Of a DNA stretch of 13,256 bases, positions 6,293 to 13,256 are shown in pieces. This DNA comes from an uncultured Chloroflexota bacterium (GTDB lineage Bacteria; Chloroflexota; Limnocylindria; Limnocylindrales; CSP1-4). Below the pieces are notes generated by a model. It was not told the DNA's origin, ran no database searches, and saw only the letters and a program-made list of their open reading frames with translations. The stretch lies in contig CAIXZV010000176.1 in NCBI GenBank assembly GCA_903924005.1, forward strand, positions 1 to 13,256, written 5' to 3'. The first letter of the stretch is position 1. Every line of letters starts with the position of its first letter. A program made the translations under genes and the position numbers.

Positions 6293-7093
6293 TCAGCCTC
6301 CGGGAGAAATCGGTAGCGGATCGCGGCGGCCAGGCCCCCAAACCTCGGCCCCGCAGAACAAAGGACGCGGCACGGGCCGCGAAAGCGACGCGGGATCTGC
6401 GGCAAACCCCGTCAGGGCACCCGCCAGCCAGGCGTCAATCTCGGCGAACGTCGTCCAGCGGCGGAACGGCCAGCCGTATTCAAGACACAGCCGCTCAAGC
6501 GAGTGCTTCGCAAACACGATGTCGCTGTACCCGGCGGCGTACCGGTCAGACTCGCCGTCACCGATGAACACCACGGCGCGCCCCGCCGCCTGGTGGGCCA
6601 GCACGCGATTGCGCTTGCAGGTGCCGCAAGCGAGACAGTCCGGGTTGCCGTACGGAAAGTTGATGCGCGGTCCGCTCTCGGGGAACGTGGTGGACGCGGT
6701 GGCCACCGGCACCCAGCCCACGCCGAGGGACGCCAGCGCAGGCTCGATGAAGAAGCCAAACCCGTCCGAGACCACCTCAACCGGGATGCCGGCTGCGCGC
6801 GCCCGCTCCGCAAAGGCGCGGAACGCCGGGTCATGCGGCTGGGCAGCTGCTGTCGCCATGAGGCGGGCGGGGTCCGCGGTGATCAGGCCCACCTCCCACT
6901 CCATGAGCCCGCGCGACCCCGTCAGCCCCGCGTCGTATTCGGCCGAACGTGCTTCCCAGTCGGCGGTCACGAAGTCGGCCAGGACCATGTCGGTCACATC
7001 GGTCTGCGCAATCGTGCCGTCGTAGTCAACGAGGATCGCCAGCGGCGGCTGTCCGCGCAGCAGCGGCGGCACGCTGACGGCGGGCGGGTTCAC
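6293..7093 (-). CDS. MtnX-like HAD-IB family phosphatase
   Basis: A 266-aa haloacid dehalogenase-type phosphatase. Motif I is LVDYDGT (nucleophile Asp23, general acid Asp25), motif II is VVSDG (Ser109), motif III is Lys160, and motif IV is GDGESD (Asp179, Asp183). Between II and IV lies a cysteine cluster DCLACGTCK (Cys153, 156, 159), a feature shared with MtnX/DKMTPP phosphatase-type enzymes of the methionine salvage pathway. No other methionine salvage gene is in the window, so the substrate is open. I chose the GTG at 7093, whose GTGA overlaps the TGA of the upstream transporter gene. A GTG at 7153 would add 20 residues overlapping that gene and has no better ribosome site. The C-terminal 35 or so residues beyond the HAD core are Pro/Arg-rich. 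Confidence 0.82.
   Translation of the reverse strand: MNPPAVSVPPLLRGQPPLAILVDYDGTIAQTDVTDMVLADFVTADWEARSAEYDAGLTGSRGLMEWEVGLITADPARLMATAAAQPHDPAFRAFAERARAAGIPVEVVSDGFGFFIEPALASLGVGWVPVATASTTFPESGPRINFPYGNPDCLACGTCKRNRVLAHQAAGRAVVFIGDGESDRYAAGYSDIVFAKHSLERLCLEYGWPFRRWTTFAEIDAWLAGALTGFAADPASLSRPVPRPLFCGAEVWGPGRRDPLPISPGG
6297..6301 (-). promoter_or_regulatory. Ribosome binding site of the GH3 gene
   Basis: GGAGG seven bases before the ATG at 6289. It lies inside the last codons of the upstream HAD gene, so the two genes are probably translated from one message. Confidence 0.65.
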
Positions 7094-8034
7094 GACGCCC
7101 GTCGGCGCAGCATGGACAGCGGCGACCCGATCGAGCGCTGGCGAGTCAGCCACAAGCCCACCACGATGATCAGCCCGCCCACGATCTGCCCCAGCAGGAT
7201 GGGCTCCTGCAGGAAGACGAAGCCCAGCAGCACGGCGCCGAAGGGCACCAGCATCTGCGTGGACGACGCGCGTGTCGGCCCAATCACTTCCACGCCGCGC
7301 ATCACCAGCACGATCGAGATGGCGGCGGCCATCGAGCCGCTATAGACGAGGCCAACCACGGCGCCAAGCGAGATGGCGGAGGGCGGCGAGGTCAGCATCT
7401 CAACCACGCCAAACGGCGCCAGGAACAGGATGCCGCCCAGCACCGCCCACGTCGTGGCGCTGAGCGCGTCAATGTCCCGCAGAACGCGGGCGCCGGCCAC
7501 CGTGTAGACCGCCCAGAGCAGCGAGGCAACCAGCGTGAGGAGATCGCCCAGCAGCGACGAACCAATCGAGATGGCGCTGCCCTGGGCCACCACGATGGCC
7601 ACGCCCGTGAAGGCAATCAGCGCGCCTGCCAGCTTCGGGGCGGTCAGCCGGTCAATGCTGAATGCGGCGGCCAGCAGCGCGGTAAACACCGGTGCAGCCG
7701 CGATGATCAGCGCCGAGTCCCCTGCGGTGACGTGCGTCAGACCGACAGACCAGAAGACCTGGTAGAAGCCCATCCCCACCACGCCAAGACCCAGCAGCTG
7801 CCAGCCCACCTTGCCGGGCCATCGGATGGCGCCAAGACGCCAACGCAGCAGGGCGAACAGCGTGACGGCCGCCACCAGGTAGCGCAGCAGCGTGAACGTG
7901 AACGGCCCGAAGACATCGAGGCTCGCCTTCGCCACCACAAAGTTGGCCGCCCAGACCACCACCACGAGCAGGAGACCGGCCTCGGCAAGCCGACGATCAC
8001 GCGCTGAAACATCACGCACGGAAACTTCGCGCAC
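7090..8034 (-). CDS. EamA/DMT family transporter
   Basis: An integral membrane protein of about 314 aa with ten hydrophobic segments. It consists of the two five-helix EamA repeats typical of drug/metabolite transporters (export of amino acids, nucleosides, cofactors or drugs; substrate not predictable). The first half opens with LLLVVVVWAANFVVAKASL and the second with LLTLVASLLWAVYTVAGARV. Late features include RASSTQMLVPFGAVLLGFVF, also typical of the family. The start is uncertain: GTG at 8034 or 8019 are the first conventional starts before the first helix, and neither has a clear ribosome site. The N-terminal codons carry a 15-nt tandem repeat, and a strong hairpin lies just upstream. 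The TGA stop overlaps the GTG start of the HAD gene. Confidence 0.85.
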   Translation of the reverse strand: MREVSVRDVSARDRRLAEAGLLLVVVVWAANFVVAKASLDVFGPFTFTLLRYLVAAVTLFALLRWRLGAIRWPGKVGWQLLGLGVVGMGFYQVFWSVGLTHVTAGDSALIIAAAPVFTALLAAAFSIDRLTAPKLAGALIAFTGVAIVVAQGSAISIGSSLLGDLLTLVASLLWAVYTVAGARVLRDIDALSATTWAVLGGILFLAPFGVVEMLTSPPSAISLGAVVGLVYSGSMAAAISIVLVMRGVEVIGPTRASSTQMLVPFGAVLLGFVFLQEPILLGQIVGGLIIVVGLWLTRQRSIGSPLSMLRRRAS

Positions 8035-8050
8035 GGAAACAGCAACGCCC
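8006..8050. repeat. 15-nt tandem repeat (three units) at the transporter start
   Basis: Three units of 15 nt, each beginning GAAAC (8006, 8021, 8036). On the minus strand, in the transporter frame, two of them read VSVRE and VSVRD and the copy nearest the gene reads VSARD. The period keeps the frame. Confidence 0.6.
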
Positions 8051-8070
8051 GCCGGGAAGGCGGGCGTCGC
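8042..8070 (-). terminator. Strong GC hairpin between the 51-aa gene and the transporter
   Basis: Inverted repeat with arms GCAACGCCCGCC and GGCGGGCGTCGC (11 of 12 pairs) around a 5-nt loop. On the minus strand it is followed by TGTTTCC, a poor T-tract. It could be a weak terminator or attenuator, or an RNA stem limiting readthrough or decay between the upstream genes and the transporter. It lies directly before the chosen start codon. Confidence 0.45.
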
Positions 8071-8120
8071 AAGCGATTCGGAAGCGGCCAGCGCGGGGGC
8101 GCCAGCCTCGGGCGTCTCGA

Positions 8121-8276
8121 TCAGGCGCCGTCCTGCTCGAGCTCCAGGCCCTCCTCGTCGTCCTCTTCGGTGAGCTTGAGCCACACAAAGAGGCCGGCAA
8201 GCACGACGACCGGGATGACGATGAGCGCGCCGAGGGTGACCCCAAGTGCGACGGCGACGGTCCGCAGAGCCTTCAT
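8121..8276 (-). CDS. 51-aa single-pass membrane protein with acidic tail
   Basis: A short ORF with a strong ribosome site (AGGAGG, 8 nt before the ATG). The protein begins MKALRTVAVALGVTLGALIV. It has one long hydrophobic segment from about residue 6 to 33, then KLTEEDDEEGLELEQDGA, ten acidic residues within the last 16 or so. The positive residues near the N-terminus (K2, R5) suggest N-in or a signal anchor with the acidic tail outside, but the Lys after the helix makes the topology ambiguous. I do not recognise a family. It sits between the 200-aa unknown protein (66 nt upstream) and the transporter (86 nt downstream) on the same strand. Confidence 0.7.
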   Translation of the reverse strand: MKALRTVAVALGVTLGALIVIPVVVLAGLFVWLKLTEEDDEEGLELEQDGA

Positions 8277-8284
8277 TGGCCGGA

Positions 8285-8290
8285 CCTCCT
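8285..8290 (-). promoter_or_regulatory. Ribosome binding site of the 51-aa membrane protein
   Basis: AGGAGG, eight bases before the ATG at 8276. It is among the strongest sites in the window and the main reason for accepting this short gene. Confidence 0.7.
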
Positions 8291-8342
8291 CTGCTGCAGC
8301 GATGACGAAGGCAACCGGAGCGAGCGCCCGGCGCCAAGCGAG

Positions 8343-8945
8343 TTATCGCCTCTGATTGTGCCCCGAACGGAACAGGCTGTCACCCATTCTCGACGGAGTG
8401 ACCCGCATGGCCGGCCCGCGCCCCACCAGATTGGCGATATCGCCGGCCGTGAACTCGGCCAGCAAGTGCCGGCCGCCGGTGCTGCCCTGGGGCAGGACGC
8501 GCACCACGTAGGAGCCCTCCTGCTCAAACAGGAAGACATCTCGCGGCTTCTGCTCGTCGATCCAGCGGCCGATGACCCGGAGGGCGCGCTCATACGGGCC
8601 TGCCGATGAAGTGGTGGGCTTGCCCGTGCCGCGACGGGCAACCCCCGCCTCCATGAACCGGGTGACGTCGTTCTCGTTGTAGGTATTGGTCTGCTTGACG
8701 ATGGTTCCCATCGTCTCGGACCACACGCTCGTCGAGTTGCCCACGATGGAGAGACCCTGTATCACGTAGCCCTCAGGAATCTCGAGGATCAGGATGTCGC
8801 GCATGCCGCGCGTGTCCAGATAACCCCCGATGGAGCGGAAGACTTCCTCGAAGTCCTGCCGCGGGCTGCCGTCGTAAATCCGCAAGCGCTGGTCCTCCCG
8901 GCGTCCGGACTGCGCCTCCCCGCGCTGCACCAGTTGCCGCCTCAC
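8343..8945 (-). CDS. Protein of unknown function with two repeated alpha-beta modules
   Basis: A predicted soluble protein of about 200 aa that I do not recognise. It contains an internal duplication. One copy begins DFEEVFRSIGGYLDTRGMRD and the other PYERALRVIGRWIDEQKPRD, and each continues into a strand pair (ILILEIPEGYVIQGL and VFLFEQEGSYVVRVL). I count 11 identities in 35 aligned positions, and most others are conservative. Each module is an amphipathic helix followed by a beta hairpin. No signal peptide, membrane segment or catalytic motif is visible. The start is probably GTG at 8945, behind a G-rich stretch (GGGGGTGG) only 3 nt away; GTG at 8930 is an alternative. The open frame continues far upstream, but there it runs in another frame of the permease gene. 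It follows the ABC exporter genes by 32 nt and is likely cotranscribed. Confidence 0.72.
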   Translation of the reverse strand: MRRQLVQRGEAQSGRREDQRLRIYDGSPRQDFEEVFRSIGGYLDTRGMRDILILEIPEGYVIQGLSIVGNSTSVWSETMGTIVKQTNTYNENDVTRFMEAGVARRGTGKPTTSSAGPYERALRVIGRWIDEQKPRDVFLFEQEGSYVVRVLPQGSTGGRHLLAEFTAGDIANLVGRGPAMRVTPSRMGDSLFRSGHNQRR

Positions 8946-8977
8946 AGTCCACCCCCGTGGCCGACGGGCCGTCCGCC

Positions 8978-9952
8978 TCAGGATCCGGTTGTCAGATCCA
9001 GCAGCCCGCGTTCCCGTGCACGTCGCTCGCTGACGCGGAACAGCACGATGGCGGCGAGTGTACTCACGGTCCCAGTGAGCAACAAGACGGCAATCGTCGT
9101 GGCGCCATCCGGGACAAGCGTACGGGTGACAGACGCCCAGAGCGATCCCGCCCCGCCTATGGACGAGGAGCCCGAGGGCAGGATGGCGCCTCGGACACCG
9201 GCCACCCACCAGGTGACCGGGTTGATCAGGCCGATGACCTGAACCGGCGCGGGAAGGATGGACAGCGGGAACACCACCCCCGACACGAGGAACAGCGCGC
9301 CGGCAAACGCCTCCGGATAGGACCACGATTCCTGGCGGGTCTGGAGGCAGATGGCCGCCAGCCCAACGCCAAGCGCAAGGATTGGCGGCAGACCCAGCAG
9401 CAGCGTGAGCGCCAGCATCGGCCAGTTGACGGCAGCCAGATCCACCCGCAGACCCAGCACCACCACGGCGAACAGCAGCGCAACGATGGTGCCCATCGCG
9501 CCCACGGCCAGCTTGGAGACGCCGCGGCCAACCAGCACCAGCAGGAATGTGGCCGGGCTCACATAGAGGTACTTGAGCATCCGGTATCGCTCCCGGTCGT
9601 CCAGCACGGACCAGGCCGGACCAGCGATCCCGGCCATCAGCATCGCCCACAAAGCCGAGCCCAGAACCACAAACGTGCGGATGGCCTCGCCAGCGGCGCC
9701 GGTGCCGCCCACGATCTGGACCATGAACACCAGGAGCAGCAGCGAGGCCACGGGCTTGGCCACGGTGTAGATGAAGAACAGGAGCGGGTCGGTCCAGTTT
9801 GATTCAACCTGCCAGCCAAGCCGGATGGCGGTCCACAGGTGGCGTCGCGTGTCGGCCAGGCCCGCGCCCTCCGCTCGGGCGGGGTCAAAGCCGTTGCCGT
9901 CAAAGGCGGGGTGGCCCGATGCGGCGGGGGCGGGCGCTGTCATCGCGCTCAC
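8978..9952 (-). CDS. ABC-2 type transporter permease (second subunit)
   Basis: A 324-aa integral membrane protein with about six hydrophobic segments, matching ABC-2 type permeases of the DrrB/NodJ kind. After a variable Ala/Gly-rich N-terminus, the first helix lies near PLLFFIYTVAKPVASLLLLV. The cytoplasmic coupling region has DDRERYRMLKYLYVSPATF, comparable to the ERE-type helix typical of the family. The late part PLSILPAPVQVIGLINPVTW is also characteristic. It would pair with the other permease as a heterodimer driven by the neighbouring ATPase, probably for export. The GTG at 9952 overlaps the upstream TGA as GTGA; an in-frame ATG at 9943 is an alternative start. Confidence 0.88.
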   Translation of the reverse strand: MSAMTAPAPAASGHPAFDGNGFDPARAEGAGLADTRRHLWTAIRLGWQVESNWTDPLLFFIYTVAKPVASLLLLVFMVQIVGGTGAAGEAIRTFVVLGSALWAMLMAGIAGPAWSVLDDRERYRMLKYLYVSPATFLLVLVGRGVSKLAVGAMGTIVALLFAVVVLGLRVDLAAVNWPMLALTLLLGLPPILALGVGLAAICLQTRQESWSYPEAFAGALFLVSGVVFPLSILPAPVQVIGLINPVTWWVAGVRGAILPSGSSSIGGAGSLWASVTRTLVPDGATTIAVLLLTGTVSTLAAIVLFRVSERRARERGLLDLTTGS

Positions 9953-10829
9953 TGCCAGCGGATCGACAGGCTGCCGCGCGAGCGGGCCATCCGCTCGATG
10001 ATCCGGATCAGCCGCTGGGAGGCGACAAGGAACACCACGGTCATCACCACGAGGATCAGCGCCTCGATCTGGGGCGGCGGCGTCCCAGCCAGCCCGGGCA
10101 TCCCGGGGAACGCCAGTTGGCGCATGGCGTCCAGCCCCACGGCAAACGGGACCGTGGCGATGGCCACGGCGCCCAGCGCACCCAGCCGCGCAACCGGGAA
10201 GTTGAGCCCCGAGATGAAGTACACAGGCTCAATGGCCAGGTTGGTCAGGTGGAAGGCCTCGCGGCCCCAGAGCAGGAACAGGCTTGCGAGCATCATGCCC
10301 AGGCCGTACAGCGCCGACATCGTGAGCAGGAAGACAGGCACGGCCAGCGCCCAGTCCGTGAGGTGGAACTGGACGCCAAAGACCGCCATGGAGATCAGCA
10401 GGATGGCGAGCGAGCGCGTGCCGCTCATGATCAGCCCACCCACCGCCATGCCCAGGAGGACCGCCATCAGGCTCATGGGTGCCGCGAAGTAGAGCTCAAG
10501 GTTCCCCTGGCTCTTCTCCCAGTACAACTGCCCCGCCATCATCCAGACAACGTTGAGCCAGAACGCCGACATGGCGCCGCCCAAGACCACGAAGCCGACA
10601 TAGGCCTCCGGCGCCTGGAGCGCCCGATACACCAGCACAAAGGCCGATGTGCCAAGGAATGGCAGCAGGATCTCGAAGAAGACCCAGCTTGGCTCGCGGC
10701 CCATCCCGCGGACGCGGGGATAGGCGCGGCCAACCAGCGCGCGAAGGTTTGTCTCAAACGCGCGGCGGCCGGTCCAGTCCGCGTCGGTGCGGGGATCGGC
10801 GGTGGTCTCGCGCGTGGGGAAGAGCGTGC

Positions 10830-10833
<4 letters not shown>
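9949..10833 (-). CDS. ABC-2 type transporter permease (first subunit)
   Basis: A 294-aa integral membrane protein with about six hydrophobic segments, beginning after a 45-residue hydrophilic N-terminus (FFEILLPFLGTSAFVLVYRAL). The sequence YWEKSQGNLELYFAAPMSLM (about residues 104-123) corresponds to the coupling helix region of ABC-2 permeases. The C-terminus is basic (RIIERMARSRG), consistent with a cytoplasmic end. The start GTG overlaps the TGA of the ATPase gene as GTGA, and its own TGA overlaps the next permease in the same way, so the three subunits are probably translationally coupled. Cargo is not predictable from the sequence. Confidence 0.9.
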
Positions 10834-11912
<1,079 letters not shown>

Positions 11913-11916
11913 CGGG

Positions 11917-12852
11917 CTACCTGCGCGCCAGCTCCACGGCCAGCAGTCCGCCAACCCGGGCATTGTTCACGATGAGGCTGATGTTGGCCGCGATGCTGCG
12001 GCCCTCGGTGATCTCGGCCACGCGGGCCAGCAGCCAGGGCGTGGTGGCGGGGCCGTGGATGTGGGCGGCTTCGGCATCCGCCAGGGCCTGGGCCACGATG
12101 GCGCGGACGTAATCGTCCGGCAGCGCGTCCGCCTCGGGCACGGGGTTGCAGAGGACGATGCCGGCGTCGAGACCCAGGGCTGCCTGCGCTTCGACGATGC
12201 GGGCTGCTGCCTGGATATCGGCGGCCTGGAGTGGCGCCTTGATCATGCTGCGCCGCGCCCAGAAGAAGGGCATCTCGTCTTGGCCCAGGACCACCACGGG
12301 GACGCCCTTGGTCTCGAGGTACTCCAGCGTGCGCGGGACGTCTAGGATGGCCTTGGGGCCGGCGCAGACCACGGCGACCGGCGTCCGTGCCAGTTCGTCA
12401 AGGTCTGCCGAGATGTCGAAGCTTGGGTGCGCGCCGTCGATGGCGCCGCGGTGGACGCCGCCGATGCCGCCCGTGGCGAAGACGCGGATCCCCGCGGCGT
12501 GGGCCGCGATCATCGTGGCGCTCACCGTGGTGGCGGACCAGCCGCCTGCGGCCGCACCCTCGGCCAAGCTGTGGCGGCTGACCTTGCGGACGGAGCCCTT
12601 GGGGGCCGTGCCGAGTGCCTCAAGGTCTGCTGCGGCGAGACCCACGAGGAAGCGGCCGTCCTTCATGGCGACGGTCGCCGGGACGGCGCCGCTCGCGCGG
12701 ATGGCCTGCTCGGACGCCGTGGCCACCTCCACGTTCTGCGGGTAGGGCAGACCGTGGCTGATCAAGGTGGACTCAAGGGCGACAACGGGCTGGCCGCTGC
12801 GCAGTGCGTCAGCAACTTCGGGGGCGAGGATGAGGCGGTCTTTGGCAATCAC
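11917..12852 (-). CDS. psuG: Pseudouridine-5'-phosphate glycosidase
   Basis: Cleaves the C-C glycosidic bond of pseudouridine 5'-phosphate to uracil and ribose 5-phosphate (reversible), a step of pseudouridine catabolism in the cytoplasm. With the GTG start at 12852 it is 311 aa, matching the usual length of about 310. Family motifs are PVVALESTLISHGLPYPQN (22-40, with conserved Glu27), VAMKDGRFLVGL (61-72), VRKVSRHSL (88-96), FATGGIGGVHRGA (125-137), FDISADLDEL (145-154), CAGPKAILD (163-171; Lys167 corresponds to the Schiff-base lysine of characterised enzymes) and CNPVPEADALP (235-245). No psuK kinase gene is adjacent, though it often accompanies or is fused to psuG. The ABC ATPase gene follows after 4 nt. 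A TTG start at 12954 would run into repeat DNA and is less likely. Confidence 0.93.
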   Translation of the reverse strand: MIAKDRLILAPEVADALRSGQPVVALESTLISHGLPYPQNVEVATASEQAIRASGAVPATVAMKDGRFLVGLAAADLEALGTAPKGSVRKVSRHSLAEGAAAGGWSATTVSATMIAAHAAGIRVFATGGIGGVHRGAIDGAHPSFDISADLDELARTPVAVVCAGPKAILDVPRTLEYLETKGVPVVVLGQDEMPFFWARRSMIKAPLQAADIQAAARIVEAQAALGLDAGIVLCNPVPEADALPDDYVRAIVAQALADAEAAHIHGPATTPWLLARVAEITEGRSIAANISLIVNNARVGGLLAVELARR

Positions 12853-12858
12853 ACGGAA

Positions 12859-12864
12859 AGGGTA
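12859..12864 (-). promoter_or_regulatory. Possible -10 element for a leaderless psuG transcript
   Basis: TACCCT on the minus strand ends six bases before the GTG at 12852, so initiation would fall at or next to the start codon. No Shine-Dalgarno sequence is visible before this GTG, which fits a leaderless mRNA. No matching -35 was found. Confidence 0.3.
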
Positions 12865-12949
12865 CGCGAGTGTTCGCGCGGACGCCCGCGCGAGGGTTGC
12901 GGCGGGGCCGGGCGGGGCGGTGCGCGTTTGCCGCGCCAGCCGCGTTTGC

Positions 12950-12976
12950 GTCAAATATCACTCAGGAGCCTATTCG
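12950..12976 (+). repeat. Repeat unit R1 (GTCAAATAT family)
   Basis: Begins GTCAAATATCACTCA and ends near TATTCG. It matches the inverted unit at 13065-13091 at 14 of the first 15 bases, and further after a one-base gap. It lies about 100 nt upstream of the psuG start, in the segment where no gene is visible. Confidence 0.65.
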
Positions 12977-12983
12977 TCGCACC

Positions 12984-13097
12984 GCCGCGGTCAAATAGTG
13001 CTGGGGCGCGGGTTCTGACCCCGAAAACGTGCTGTTCTGGCGGTTTCGGGTCGCGCGCCGTGGTCGAGTAGCTCCGTGAGTCATATTTGACCGCGGC
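12984..13097. repeat. Nested inverted repeat with GCCGCGGTCAAATA arms
   Basis: The outer arms are an exact 14-nt inverted repeat, GCCGCGGTCAAATA at 12984-12997 and its complement at 13084-13097. Inside lie GC arms near 13003-13010 and 13052-13059 and a third inner pair, GACCCCGAAAAC (13017-13028) with GGTTTCGGGTC (13042-13052). A folded RNA or DNA strand of about 114 nt could form a long stem with internal loops. The right arm belongs to the same repeat family as the unit at 12950-12976. A minus-strand frame crosses it but lacks a start and homology I recognise. It separates psuG from the gene at the window edge. Confidence 0.7.
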
Positions 13098-13102
13098 ACA
13101 GG

Positions 13103-13256
13103 CTAGCGGCGGCCTCGCGTCCGGATGATGTCGATCAGCGCGACCGCCCAGAGGGTCACCGTCGGAACGACGATCAGCCACGGCGAGACGCCCTCATGCG
13201 CGCCACACATCGGCGACGGCGCGAGGCACGGATAGACGTTTTCACCAAGGAACAGA
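13103..13256 (-). CDS. C-terminal part of a small membrane protein (runs off the window)
   Basis: The last 50 or so codons of a minus-strand frame ending in TAG. The visible protein has ENVYPCLAPSPMCGAHEG, with two cysteines seven residues apart, then a single hydrophobic segment PWLIVVPTVTLWAVALIDII and a basic end RTRGRR. The basic C-terminus suggests that end is cytoplasmic and the Cys-containing part outside, where the cysteines could form a disulfide. No start codon is visible in the window. Family unknown. It is upstream of psuG on the same strand but separated by the repeat cluster. Confidence 0.45.
   Translation of the reverse strand, partial: LFLGENVYPCLAPSPMCGAHEGVSPWLIVVPTVTLWAVALIDIIRTRGRR

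Noticed and set aside
8035..8337. Upstream extension of the EamA transporter frame
   Set aside because: It overlaps the 51-aa gene, is Arg-rich and non-membrane, and no member of the family carries such an extension that I know of.
8946..9650. Upstream extension of the 200-aa unknown protein
   Set aside because: This part is another frame of the permease gene on the same strand and gives an Arg/Gly/Pro-rich sequence without domains.
12853..12954. TTG start for psuG at 12954
   Set aside because: It begins inside a repeat unit and adds 34 Arg/Ala/Pro-rich residues not expected in PsuG. The GTG at 12852 gives the normal family length.
12951..13181. Minus-strand 76-codon frame crossing the third repeat cluster
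   Set aside because: It overlaps the small membrane protein frame in another phase, its sequence is mostly translated inverted repeat, and no ribosome site is present.

Overview
The window is GC-rich (about two thirds G+C by eye), with densely packed genes, frequent GTG starts and several stop/start overlaps. It looks like a chromosomal segment of a high-GC bacterium. The mix of genes (CTP synthase, a lipoprotein GH3 enzyme, an ABC-2 exporter, an HTH protein with a nuclease-like tail) and the palindromic intergenic repeats would suit a Chloroflexota lineage such as the Limnocylindria, but this is a guess. A high-GC actinobacterium is not excluded.

Layout. Positions 1-308 hold no gene, but contain a symmetric array of four dyads downstream of pyrG. 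pyrG (CTP synthase) runs on the minus strand at 309-2003 from a good sigma70-type promoter. Divergently, a two-gene plus-strand unit encodes a zinc-less MDR oxidoreductase (2140-3306) and an FMN nitroreductase (3329-3916). Next comes a 371-nt gap dominated by a large imperfect palindrome centred at 4068. It is followed by an XRE-type HTH protein with a C-terminal domain that resembles a PD-(D/E)XK nuclease fold (4288-5055).

From 12852 down to 5060 everything lies on the minus strand in one tight run. In transcription order it holds psuG (pseudouridine-5'-phosphate glycosidase), an ABC ATPase, two ABC-2 permeases, a 200-aa protein of unknown function with an internal duplication, a 51-aa membrane protein with an acidic tail, an EamA/DMT transporter, an MtnX-like HAD phosphatase and a lipoprotein GH3 (NagZ-like) hydrolase. 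Three junctions are GTGA overlaps. Beyond psuG, positions 12950-13097 hold a third, unrelated inverted-repeat element. The window then ends inside a small membrane protein gene (13103-13256).

The least ordinary content is the set of three different intergenic repeat families, two of which are mirror-symmetric nested palindromes whose arms pair in exact register without indels. The genes are mostly familiar families. The unfamiliar coding elements are the 200-aa duplicated protein, the 51-aa membrane protein and the HTH/nuclease-like fusion.
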